Source: CBDFGE01 sp965247055 (GTDB taxonomy: Bacteria > Chloroflexota > Dehalococcoidia > Lucifugimonadales > JAGWBF01). From it: a DNA stretch of 64,000 bases. Where the stretch lies: NCBI GenBank assembly GCA_965247055.1, contig CBDFGE010000006.1, forward strand, positions 372,001 through 436,000, in the 5' to 3' direction. The position numbers and the translations under genes were made by a program. This document shows, one piece after another, positions 7,936 through 16,312 of this stretch (its first letter is position 1; every line of letters begins with the position of its first letter). The notes beneath the pieces are model-generated. The model was given only the letters and a program-made list of their open reading frames with translations. It had not been told where the DNA came from and searched no databases.

Positions 7936-9303
7936 CAGGCTGCTGAAGAAAGGGTTCTATGGTCGCGAAACGACCTGGTAATAGCTCATATCGTTGCTCG
8001 ATGAGTGCTTTGGGAAGGTCTGAAGCCACTTTCCTGGGTTGCAGGAGTTCCCTTTTCGCCCCTGTCAGGGCGTTGAGGGCAGACTCCGTCCTTGGGAAGT
8101 CATGCTGCCTGCAGGACCGGAGCCTCCTGTAGCTGGGTCATGAGCAGCTTGGCCATCCGCACCAGGTTATACGCAGTGGCCACCAGGTAGCCTGCTAGTC
8201 CCGTCTTGTCCACCCCTCGATACCGGGTCTTCCGAAACCCACCGACCGTCTTCATCCACCCGAAGATCTCCTCCACCCGCTTTCGTATTCGCTGGCTCAC
8301 CCGGTAGCCCGGATGCCGGGTTGTCCGCCCGTCGATGGCGCTGCGCCGGCCACTGGTGTTCTGGGCCACGTGAGGCGTGACCCTTCGGTTGCGCATCGCT
8401 TCCACACAATCCCGCGTGTCGTAGTTCTTGTCCCCACCCAGGGTCCTGGGGTGGAAGCCCCGCTCCTTCGCCCCCTCCAGGAGCTTCGGGACCGCATCTC
8501 GCTCCGCCGTCCCGCTCGCCTCGCTCACCTGGAAGTCCGTCAGCAGCCCGTTCCGGTTCTCCATCAGGGCGTGGGCCATGAACACCAGCTTGGCTTCCTT
8601 CCCTTTGCCTTTCCGAAACAATCGGGCTTCCGGGTCCGTGGTGCTTTGGTGGGTCTTATTGCGCCGTTTCTCCCCGTGAAAGTCCACCGACGGGTTGCCG
8701 GGGTCCCCGTCGTCCGAGGCCGGCTCTCCCCCTTTGGACTTGAAGCTTTTCAGACTGGCCGCCGCCTCAATCAGCGTCCCGTCCACGGTGAAGTGCTCGT
8801 CCGAGAGTAAGCCGTGCCGGTCGGCCCCCACCAGGACCGTGGCAAACAGCTGTTGCCCCACTGCGTGCTCCAGCAGCCGCTGCCGGTTCTTGGTGAACAC
8901 CGTCGGGTCAAAGCTGGACTCCAGGAGGGTCATATCCAGGAACCAACGATACAGCATGTTGTAGTCCAACTCCTCGCAGAACGCCCGCTCGCTGCGCACA
9001 GAAAACAGGGCGATGAGCAGCGAGGCCTTGAGTAGGCGCTCCGGTGGGATGGAGGGCCGCCCTACCTCGGCATACATCCGGTCAAACTCGGAGGACAGCT
9101 CCCGGAGGGCCTCATCCGCCAGCGCCTTGATAGTCCGCAAGGGATGGTCCGGCGGCACCCGCCCGTCCATATCCACGAAGGTCAACATGGGGACCTGGGG
9201 CTCCTGGCATCCGCGCATTGGGGCACCTCCAAAGATGGTCTGCCCCTATTTTATCCCAGAAGAGCCTCGGATACACCGTGAACAAGAGTTTTTCCGCAGC
9301 CTG
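7936..9303 (-). mobile_element. IS5-like (IS5/IS1182-type) insertion sequence
   Basis: This 1368-bp element has imperfect terminal inverted repeats, CAGGCTGCtGAAgAA at 7936 and CAGGCTGCgGAAaAA on the other strand at 9303. It is flanked by the 4-bp duplication CTAG (7932-7935 and 9304-9307). CTAG fits the YTAR target of the IS5 subgroup. Removing the element with one CTAG restores the DUF6691 frame, which confirms the boundaries. Confidence 0.9.
8100..9218 (-). CDS. IS5/IS1182-like transposase
   Basis: A 372-residue DDE transposase. The N-terminal DUF772-type region has VPPDHPLRTIKALADEAL and GRPSIPPERLLKASLLIALF. The LSDEHFTVDGTLIEAAASLK block contains the first catalytic aspartate, GGDKNYDTRDCV the second, and VEEIFGWMKTVGGFRKTRYR the catalytic glutamate region. 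Length is normal and no frame break is seen, so it may be active. GGAGGTGCC precedes the ATG at 9218. It lies in the same orientation as the gene it interrupts. Confidence 0.93.
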   Translation of the reverse strand: MRGCQEPQVPMLTFVDMDGRVPPDHPLRTIKALADEALRELSSEFDRMYAEVGRPSIPPERLLKASLLIALFSVRSERAFCEELDYNMLYRWFLDMTLLESSFDPTVFTKNRQRLLEHAVGQQLFATVLVGADRHGLLSDEHFTVDGTLIEAAASLKSFKSKGGEPASDDGDPGNPSVDFHGEKRRNKTHQSTTDPEARLFRKGKGKEAKLVFMAHALMENRNGLLTDFQVSEASGTAERDAVPKLLEGAKERGFHPRTLGGDKNYDTRDCVEAMRNRRVTPHVAQNTSGRRSAIDGRTTRHPGYRVSQRIRKRVEEIFGWMKTVGGFRKTRYRGVDKTGLAGYLVATAYNLVRMAKLLMTQLQEAPVLQAA

Positions 9304-9661
9304 CTAGAAGGCCACCGCTGACTGTCATGCCAATTGCAGGACCCGGACAGGTGCCGGCAGTGGCCCAACCCGCCCCGAACAATGCTCCCCCGTAAACGTG
9401 TTTTCGTTCGATCTCGACGCGGTTAAGTCGCAGTTCACCTCCTATGGGTGTCTTCCAACGACGCCGCCGGAGTATCCACAGCAAGGGCATCGCGACGGCA
9501 AAAGAGGACCCCATAAGAAGAAACACATCGGGTTCACGGAGCAAAAGCATGTCGTGAATTACCGTGTAATCACTCAACCCTGTGAGGTGGACCCCAAAAT
9601 TCGGACAGGTGGCTAAGAGAGAGTCCCGCTCCTAAAATAGGACGGAAACAAGGAGCAGGAC

Positions 9662-9946
9662 ATGAAGCAAACACGTAAGAAGCACAGCCCAGTCTTCAAG
9701 GCGAAAGTGGCTTTGGCCGCGCTCCAGGGGGAGCACACCATTGCAGAGCTGGCCAGCCGGTTTGAAGTCCACCCGAGCCAGATCCATGCCTGGAAGAAGG
9801 CCTTGACTCAGGGGGCGCCGCACCTCTTTGAAAATGGTGGTGGACGCCAGGAGAAGGACCAAGAGGTCCTCACTGCCCAGCTCTACCAACAGATTGGGCA
9901 GCTCAAGGTGGAACGGGATTTTTTGTCACGGAGCTTCGGGTTGTGA
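9662..9946 (+). CDS. IS3 transposase OrfA (helix-turn-helix)
   Basis: A 94-residue OrfA. RKKHSPVFKAKVALAALQGE and TIAELASRFEVHPSQIHAWK form the HTH_Tnp_1 DNA-binding domain. A leucine-zipper-like helix (VLTAQLYQQIGQLKVERDFL) follows. It binds the terminal repeats and pairs with OrfB downstream. It ends with its own stop and lies in the same frame as OrfB. Confidence 0.9.
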   Translation: MKQTRKKHSPVFKAKVALAALQGEHTIAELASRFEVHPSQIHAWKKALTQGAPHLFENGGGRQEKDQEVLTAQLYQQIGQLKVERDFLSRSFGL

Positions 9947-9967
9947 GCCGGTCCCAACGCCGGGCCA

Positions 9968-10879
9968 ATGATTGACCGAGAAGAACCGAAGCTGTCTCTG
10001 GTGCGCCAGTGCGCCTTGCTGGGTATCAGCCGCTCCTCGTTGTACTACCTGCCAACCGAGGCCGGCGCCGAGGACTTGGAGTTGATGGCCCTCATAGACC
10101 AACAGTACCTGAAGACACCTTTCTACGGCTCCAGAAGGATGACTGCCTGGCTCAGCAATCACGGACACCAGGTCAACCGCAAGCGGGTCCGCCGGCTGAT
10201 GCAGCTGATAGGCCTGGAGGCCATCTACCGGCGTCCCAACACCAGCAAGCCAAACCCAGGGCATAAGGTCTATCCGTACTTGCTCAGGGGGCTGGAGATC
10301 AACCGGGTCAACCAGGTGTGGGCCACCGACATCACCTACATACCCATGGCTCGGGGTTTCCTCTACTTGGTGGCCATCATGGACTGGCACAGCCGCTACG
10401 TGTTGGCCTGGCGGCTGTCCAACACCCTGGAGGTAGACTTCTGTGTTGCGGCTCTGGAAGAGGCCTTGAGCAAGGGTCGGCCACAGATCTTCAACACCGA
10501 CCAGGGCAGCCAGTTCACCAGCGAGGCCTTCACCAGCATGCTGCTGGCGCAAGGCGTTCAAGTGAGCATGGACGGCAGGGGCCGGTGCATGGACAACGTC
10601 TTCGTGGAACGGCTGTGGCGCAGCATCAAGTACGAGGAGGTGTACCTGAAGGCATACCAAAATGGGACTGAGGCCAGAAAGGGGATTGGGGCTTATCTGG
10701 CCTTCTACAACCAAGAGCGGCCCCATCAAGCCCTGGGCTATCGGTCACCGGGTCAGGTGTTCCATGCAGTGAGCCCACAAAGGTGTTTACTGGAACATCC
10801 ACGAGCCTTACCATCGGATGAAGGTTTACAAGACACCCCAGCGGTAGACTCTCTTATTTTAGCCTCACCGCTGTCCTGA
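9968..10879 (+). CDS. IS3 transposase OrfB (DDE integrase)
   Basis: A 303-residue catalytic subunit. An HTH_21 region (YGSRRMTAWLSNHGHQVNRK) precedes the rve integrase core. Catalytic residues are visible as D in WATDITYI, D in FNTDQGSQFTSEAF and E in VERLWRSIKYEEVYL. QERPHQALGYRSPGQVF is the usual C-terminus. It starts 22 bp after OrfA in the same frame, so the -1 frameshift common in this family is not obvious. The protein looks intact. Confidence 0.92.
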   Translation: MIDREEPKLSLVRQCALLGISRSSLYYLPTEAGAEDLELMALIDQQYLKTPFYGSRRMTAWLSNHGHQVNRKRVRRLMQLIGLEAIYRRPNTSKPNPGHKVYPYLLRGLEINRVNQVWATDITYIPMARGFLYLVAIMDWHSRYVLAWRLSNTLEVDFCVAALEEALSKGRPQIFNTDQGSQFTSEAFTSMLLAQGVQVSMDGRGRCMDNVFVERLWRSIKYEEVYLKAYQNGTEARKGIGAYLAFYNQERPHQALGYRSPGQVFHAVSPQRCLLEHPRALPSDEGLQDTPAVDSLILASPLS

Positions 10880-10950
10880 TCATGGGGTCCACTTGACTGT
10901 AGCCACGATCAGAAACCCAAATACCCCTCCGATCAGAAACGTAAAAAGGT

Positions 10951-11424
10951 TCACAGGTCCCCTCCTGTAATCAGGTGCATGATCAAAGTCAATCCAATGG
11001 CGGCTCCCATGATTGTGACGATTCCAACCAACGCACCACGCGATAAGATGGCCGCACCGCCAATCCCGTGCCCCGAGGTGCAGCCGCCGCCCCACCGTGC
11101 TCCGAATCCCATGAGCAAACCGGCCACAAAGAGGACCGGAACGATGGCCGCTATCGGTAGCAGATCACCTAGCGCACCGTAGTTGAAATTTGACGACGGG
11201 CCACCTCGAAGGAAGATCGCTACGAGTGAGCCGACGACGAGACCGCCGAAGAACCAGACTCGCCACATCTCCGCCATTCGGGGGCTGCGCACGAAGGTCA
11301 TAACCTGCAGGTAGGAGGTGGTAACGCCCAGGTGCTTGTTCGCTACGGCGTACAGTGCAACCGTCAGCAGGCCTATGATGGGTCCACCAATAAACCAGGC
11401 AAGGCGATCCGGCAAGATGTCCAC
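10951..11424 (-). CDS. YeeE/YedE family transporter, N-terminal half protein
   Basis: A 157-residue membrane protein with about four helices. GARWGGGCTSGHGIGGAAIL carries the conserved cysteine motif (GGGCTSGHG) that handles the sulfur substrate in YeeE/YedE thiosulfate importers. GTG 11424 is chosen because AAGGAGG lies 8 bp before it; an ATG at 11475 has no such site. The stop overlaps the GTG of the DUF6691 gene, so the two halves were translated together. With that partner broken, this intact gene is probably an orphan half-transporter. Confidence 0.88.
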   Translation of the reverse strand: MDILPDRLAWFIGGPIIGLLTVALYAVANKHLGVTTSYLQVMTFVRSPRMAEMWRVWFFGGLVVGSLVAIFLRGGPSSNFNYGALGDLLPIAAIVPVLFVAGLLMGFGARWGGGCTSGHGIGGAAILSRGALVGIVTIMGAAIGLTLIMHLITGGDL

Positions 11425-11609
11425 GTTTCGTGCCTCCTTAGTTTTGGCTTGTGAACAAGGATACTCCAGGTACACACCCGGGTACAGCGTCTTTGCGGTC
11501 CATGGCTCGACTTCCGAGCCTACTTGGACACTGGGGCCGACATCCCGTCTCCTCTGGCGCCCTGGACTCGATCGTTGGAACGTATCCTTAACGCCACAGG
11601 CCTACCTCC

Positions 11610-11632
11610 AATGAAGGTGTGCGCTGCAAGAG
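11610..11632 (+). repeat. right direct repeat of the sulfur island
   Basis: Exact 23-bp copy of 6598-6620 in the same orientation. The two repeats enclose the whole sulfur gene set and both IS elements inside it. The interval 11633-11669 before the IS256 copy is non-coding. Confidence 0.7.
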
Positions 11633-12894
11633 AATTCTATTCAACCCCGACAAGCCTACCTGTTTGCCAAGTAGAGTCCCAGGAAGTGGTGTAACAAGAG
11701 GAGAGGGTCTGGATGAAGAGAGACCACCACGTCATCCTTAGCGGGCAAAGACGAGCCTGAGAAAGGAGGACAACGGTGGTCAAGGAAAGGATGGACCTGC
11801 TTGAGCTAATGCGCAAGAGGGGAGTCGACGGTGACGTGGACTTTCTACGAGAGGCACTGAGAGTGCTGGTCGAGGAGATCATGGAGGCTGATGTGTCATC
11901 GAGGACCGGTGCTGGGTATGGAGAACGCAACCCTGAGCGGGTGACCCAGCGCAACGGGTACCGGTCTCGAGCATGGGACACTCGCGTAGGGACCATGGAG
12001 TTGCAGATACCCAAGCTCAGAGAGGGAAGCTACTTTCCGAGCGTGCTGGAGCCACGGCGTCGCAGCGAGCGAGCTCTGCTGGCGGTGATCCAGCAGGCGT
12101 ATGTGGAGGGTGTATCGGACGAGGCGAGTGGATGATCTGGTCAAGGCTCTTGGGTGCGAGGGTATCTCAAAGAGCCAAGTGTCGCGTATCTGCCAGGAGC
12201 TGGACGGGGTGGTGGAGAGCTTCCTGGGTCGGCCGCTGGACGGCGGATCATATCCCTACCTGTGGCTGGACGCACTAACCCAGAAGGTCAGAGAGGCCGG
12301 TAGGATAGTCAACGTCAGCGTGGTGGTGGCGACGGCGGTCAATAGCGAGGGCAAGCGTGAGATCGTTGGGATGGACGTGGGTACCAGTGAAGACGGCGCC
12401 TTCTGGCTGGCCTTCCTGCGCTCACTGGTCGCCAGGGGCCTCGGCGGGGTGGAACTGGTGGTATCGGACGCTCATCAGGGACTCAGGGATGCCATCGCAA
12501 CTGTCTTCGGTGGGGCCAGTTGGCAGCGGTGCCGCACCCACTTCATGACCAACCTGCTCACTCGGGTCCCCAGGAGCGCTCAGCCCTGGGTGGCCACCAT
12601 GGTACGCACCATCTACCAGCAGCCGTCCCCTCAGGAGGTGCATGTCCAACTCGAGCGGGTGATTGCTCAGCTCCAGGACCCGTTCCCACAGGGCGCCTCT
12701 CGACTGGACGAGGCTGGACCCGACGTCCTGGCCTTCTCCAGCTTCCCCGTCGCCCACTGGAAGAAGATCTGGTCCAACAACCCCCTGGAGCGTCTCAACA
12801 AGGAGATACGGCGCCGCACCGATGTGGTGGGCATCTTCCCTAACCGCCCAGCTGTCCGTCGCCTGGTCGGCGCCGTCTCAAGTGGACCCCATGA

Positions 12895-13806
12895 TCAGGA
12901 CAGCGGTGAGGCTAAAATAAGAGAGTCTACCGCTGGGGTGTCTCGTAAACCTTCATCCGATGGTAAGGCTCGTGGATGTTCCAGTAAACACCTTTGTGGG
13001 CTCACTGCATGGAACACCTGACCCGGTGACCGATAGCCCAGGGCTTGATGGGGCCGCTCTTGGTTGTAGAAGGCCAGATAAGTCCCAATCCCCTTTCTGG
13101 CCTCAGTCCCATTTTGGTATGCCTTCAGGTACACCTCCTCGTACTTGATGCTGCGCCACAGCCGTTCCACGAAGACGTTGTCCATGCACCGGCCCCTGCC
13201 GTCCATGCTCACTTGAACGCCTTGCGCCAGCAGCATGCTGGTGAAGGCCTCGCTGGTGAACTGGCTGCCCTGGTCGGTGTTGAAGATCTGTGGCCGACCC
13301 TTGCTCAAGGCCTCTTCCAGAGCCGCAACACAGAAGTCTACCTCCAGGGTGTTGGACAGTCGCCAGGCCAGCACGTAGCGGCTGTGCCAGTCCATGATGG
13401 CCACCAAGTAGAGGAAACCCCGAGCCATGGGTATGTAGGTGATGTCGGTGGCCCACACCTGGTTGACCCGGTTGATCTCCAGCCCCCTGAGCAAGTACGG
13501 ATAGACCTTATGCCCTGGGTTTGGCTTGCTGGTGTTGGGACGCCGGTAGATGGCCTCCAGGCCTATCAGCTGCATCAGCCGGCGGACCCGCTTGCGGTTG
13601 ACCTGGTGTCCGTGATTGCTGAGCCAGGCAGTCATCCTTCTGGAGCCGTAGAAAGGTGTCTTCAGGTACTGTTGGTCTATGAGGGCCATCAACTCCAAGT
13701 CCTCGGCGCCGGCCTCGGTTGGCAGGTAGTACAACGAGGAGCGGCTGATACCCAGCAAGGCGCACTGGCGTACCAGAGACAGCTTCGGTTCTTCTCGGTC
13801 AATCAA
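12895..13806 (-). CDS. IS3 transposase OrfB, copy 2
   Basis: A 303-residue DDE integrase almost identical to that of copy 1, with the same catalytic segments (WATDITYI, FNTDQGSQFTSEAF, VERLWRSIKYEEVYL). It appears intact. Confidence 0.92.
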   Translation of the reverse strand: MIDREEPKLSLVRQCALLGISRSSLYYLPTEAGAEDLELMALIDQQYLKTPFYGSRRMTAWLSNHGHQVNRKRVRRLMQLIGLEAIYRRPNTSKPNPGHKVYPYLLRGLEINRVNQVWATDITYIPMARGFLYLVAIMDWHSRYVLAWRLSNTLEVDFCVAALEEALSKGRPQIFNTDQGSQFTSEAFTSMLLAQGVQVSMDGRGRCMDNVFVERLWRSIKYEEVYLKAYQNGTEARKGIGTYLAFYNQERPHQALGYRSPGQVFHAVSPQRCLLEHPRALPSDEGLRDTPAVDSLILASPLS

Positions 13807-13827
13807 TGGCCCGGCGTTGGGACCGGC

Positions 13828-14112
13828 TCACAACCCGAAGCTCCGTGACAAAAAATCCCGTTCCACCTTGAGCTGCCCAATCTGTTGGTAGAGCTGGGCA
13901 GTGAGGACCTCTTGGTCCTTCTCCTGGCGTCCACCACCATTTTCAAAGAGGTGCGGCGCCCCCTGAGTCAAGGCCTTCTTCCAGGCATGGATCTGGCTCG
14001 GGTGGACTTCAAACCGGCTGGCCAGCTCTGCAATGGTGTGCTCCCCCTGGAGCGCGGCCAAAGCCACTTTGGCCTTGAAGACTGGGCTGTGCTTCTTACG
14101 TGTTTGCTTCAT
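13828..14112 (-). CDS. IS3 transposase OrfA, copy 2
   Basis: A 94-residue helix-turn-helix OrfA, identical in translation to copy 1. It lies 21 bp upstream of OrfB on the minus strand. Confidence 0.9.
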   Translation of the reverse strand: MKQTRKKHSPVFKAKVALAALQGEHTIAELASRFEVHPSQIHAWKKALTQGAPHLFENGGGRQEKDQEVLTAQLYQQIGQLKVERDFLSRSFGL

Positions 14113-14355
14113 GTCCTGCTCCTTGTTTCCGTCCTATTTTAGGAGCGGGACTCTCTCTTAGCCACCTGTCCGAATTTTGGGGTCCACCTCAGTCCTAGCT
14201 GAGCAGCACGACGAGTGGGCCGTCGGCCGTCGATACATGACACAGGAGGTAACCACCTCCAACGAAGCTCTACCCAGAGCCGAACTCGCAGAGGCAGCGG
14301 CCTAGACGATATCAACAGGATGACGTACTCTTACACCACTCTATGGGACGTGACC

Positions 14356-16291
14356 GCGGCGTTCAGCGATCTCACTGATGGGCAATTTCTGCAAGACCAG
14401 CCTCTTCGTCTCTTCGTGAGTAGACCCTGAACGTTGTGTTGCGCGGTCTCTCCTTATTCGGTTCTGGGGAATGTTTCGTTCCGTCAGCCCGTTTTCGCGT
14501 GTATGTTGGCAGATTACTGCCAAAAACTCTTCGCTAAATCGCTCCAGTTTCTCTGCACCTACTCCGTTGATGAGAGCAAAACTTTCGCGGTTCCGGGGGC
14601 AATAGTACGCCATCTGCTGAAGCGACGCATCGCTGAAGATTATATAAGGTGGAACAGCGCTATCATCCGCAAGCCTCTTCCTCAAGGCGCGTAGTTTCTC
14701 GAAGAGCCCTCGGTCATACTCAGAAGCCGAATCATGACTGGCTGGGACGACCTCGGGGCTGCGCTTCGGTCTCATCAGAGTCATATTCTCATGATGAGTG
14801 AGAAATGTTCGTCCAGCTTCGGTGATAGCAAGGGTTGGATACTTGTCACCATTTTTCACCAGGAGTCCTTTTGCCAGCAGAAGGCTTACCATCTGCTTCA
14901 GTTCATCGTCGGTGAAATCGTGCACGATGTTAAACACCGTCAGTCGGTCGTGCCCGAGATCGCGGACTCTTTTGGTTCTCGCTCCTCGCAGGACTTCGGT
15001 GACATGATTCACACCGAACCTCTCTCCCGTGCGTATCACGGCTGAAAGGACCTTTTGGGCGATTTCGGTGGCGTCAAACTCCTCTCTGGGCGTGAGACAG
15101 ACATCGCATCCGCCGCAGGCCTCCTCCTCCCACCTCTCCCCAAAATACTCTAGCAGGTACTCCCGCCGGCACGTCTGGAGCTGACAGAACTCAATCACCT
15201 GCGCGAGCTTTTGCTCAGCGTTTTCCCGCTCTGTGTCGTCCTCGATCTTGTCAATCAGAAAGTCTTGCTTTATCTTGTCGCCATAAGAATAAAAAAGAAC
15301 ACACTCGCTAGGAAGGTCGTCGCGTCCGGCGCGCCCCGTCTCCTGGTAATATCCTTCCAACGATTTTGGCAGATCGTAGTGGACCACAAGGCGGATGTCG
15401 GGCTTGTCAATGCCCATTCCAAAAGCGATGGTGGCGACAATTATCGGTACTTCGTCACGGATAAACTTTTCCTGTGTCTCCTTGCGCACAGAGTTATCGA
15501 GCCCTGCATGGTACGGCAGCGCCTTCAGACCATTTGCGGATAGGTCTGCTGCTAACCCCTCGGTGTCTTTCCGGGAGAAGCGGTATATGATCGCAGGTTT
15601 GTGTTCGGGCTTTCGCAGAAGCGCGAGGAGGGCGCTTAAGGCGCCTGTTTTAGGTTGGACCAGGTAAGTGAGGTTGGCGCGGTTGAAGCTGAAGAGAAAA
15701 GTCCGTGCTCTGTTGAGATCGAGCTGGGCGATAATATCCTCGCGCACTGTTTCCGTAGCCGTTGCGGTGAGAGCGATCACCGGTGTAGCAGGGAAATTAC
15801 GCCGCAGAGCGTTCAGATTACGATAGTCCGGGCGGAAGTCATGGCCCCACTCTGAAATGCAGTGTGCCTCGTCAATGGCAATGAGGCTAATGTCGAGTGT
15901 GTGCAAGAAATCTCGGAACCCCGCCATTGCAAACCGCTCCGGCGCGAGGTAAAGAATCTTGAGCTGACCTTTTTTCGCCTGGGTCTGTATGCGGGAGATT
16001 TCGGTGTATGGAAGGGTGCTGTTAATAAACTCCCCCGCGATGCCATTGGGCTTTGAGGGCGTCGACCTGGTCTTTCATTAGCGCGATCAACGGGGAGACT
16101 ACCAGTGTGAGCCCCTCAAAACACAGGGACGGCAACTGGTAGCAGAGCGACTTGCCTCCGCCCGTGGGCATCAGCACCAAAGTGTCGTTTCCGGCAAGCA
16201 CATTGGTGATGATCTCTTCTTGCCCCGGACGAAAATGGTCGTAGCCGAAACGGGATTTGAGAAGGGCAAGGATTGAGCCGTTATGCGTCAT
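14356..16291 (-). pseudogene. recQ: ATP-dependent DNA helicase RecQ, frameshifted and 3'-truncated
   Basis: The N-terminal frame (16291-16022) holds FRPGQEEIITNVLAGNDTLV and Walker A MPTGGGKSLCYQLP, then breaks after QVDALKAQ. The next frame resumes at NGIAGEFINSTLPYTEI (one extra C near 16045) and holds IDEAHCISEWGHDFRPDY, motif VI and the zinc-cysteine cluster (CRREYLLEYFGE, CGGCDVC). The HRDC and C-terminal helix-turn-helix follow, but the gene runs into the IS256 end at 14355 and stops within it. RecQ unwinds DNA 3'-5' in repair. Its base composition is visibly lower in GC than flanking genes, suggesting transfer. If the frameshift is a sequencing error, a truncated RecQ could still be made. 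Confidence 0.85.
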
Positions 16292-16312
16292 TAGACGCTA
16301 TCCACCGGCAAC

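Larger units (their letters stand above)
9583..10896 (+). mobile_element. IS3-family element, copy 1
   Basis: A 1314-bp element with related ends: TGAGGTGGACCCCAAAATTC at 9583, and on the other strand TCAAGTGGACCCCATGATCA at 10896. The 3-bp duplication CTG (9580-9582, 10897-10899) is typical for IS3. It encodes OrfA and OrfB in the plus direction and interrupts the minus-strand DUF6691 gene. It is nearly identical to copy 2 at 12878-14191. Confidence 0.93.
7813..10954 (-). pseudogene. DUF6691/YeeE-YedE C-half membrane protein, interrupted by an IS5-like and an IS3 element
   Basis: Three fragments on the minus strand (10954-10897, 9579-9304, 7931-7813) join without a frame break once each IS and one copy of its target duplication are removed. 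The result is 453 bp, or 150 residues plus stop. The rebuilt protein has the family landmarks VATGLSDYTVIHDM at the first junction, FGAGWATAGTCPGPAIG in the middle, and GGLLGIIVMAGLGSGI across the second. The GTG start overlaps the upstream YeeE stop (GTGA) and is preceded by AGGAGGGG. The two-protein YeeE/YedE transporters of this type import thiosulfate or other reduced sulfur. The system is presumably dead as it stands. Confidence 0.9.
12878..14191 (-). mobile_element. IS3-family element, copy 2, inside the IS256 transposase
   Basis: A 1314-bp element, the same length as copy 1 and in opposite orientation, flanked by the 3-bp duplication GTC (12875-12877, 14192-14194). OrfA is unchanged and OrfB differs from copy 1 at only a couple of residues (for example GIGTYLAF against GIGAYLAF), implying recent transposition. 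Confidence 0.93.
11776..14305 (+). pseudogene. IS256 transposase, frameshifted and split by IS3
   Basis: It aligns with the intact 403-residue transposase at 40077-41288. An extra G near 12118 (TATCGGAC against TATCGAC) shifts the frame after QQAYVEGVS. The second part continues from RRVDDLVKALGCEGISKSQV. The IS3 copy enters after RRLVGAV, and the end LAEQHDEWAVGRRYMT resumes at 14195 and stops at 14305. The DDE residues remain readable, but no functional protein can be made. Confidence 0.9.
11670..14355 (+). mobile_element. IS256-family element, copy 1, carrying a nested IS3
   Basis: Ends were set by comparison with the intact copy at 40026-41396: left AGTAGAGTCCCAGGAAGTGG at 11670, right GGGACGTGACC ending 14355. 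Without the nested IS3 (1314 bp plus 3-bp duplication) it is 1369 bp, matching the 1371-bp copy. Unlike copy 2, its 8-bp flanks (GTTTGCCA and GCGGCGTT) do not match, so flanking DNA was lost or rearranged after insertion. Confidence 0.85.

Noticed and set aside
7799..8029. A 76-codon minus-strand frame before the IS5-like element
   Set aside because: It runs across the IS boundary. The overlapping frame gives the true C-terminus of the DUF6691 protein (GIIVMAGLGSGIILRNL).
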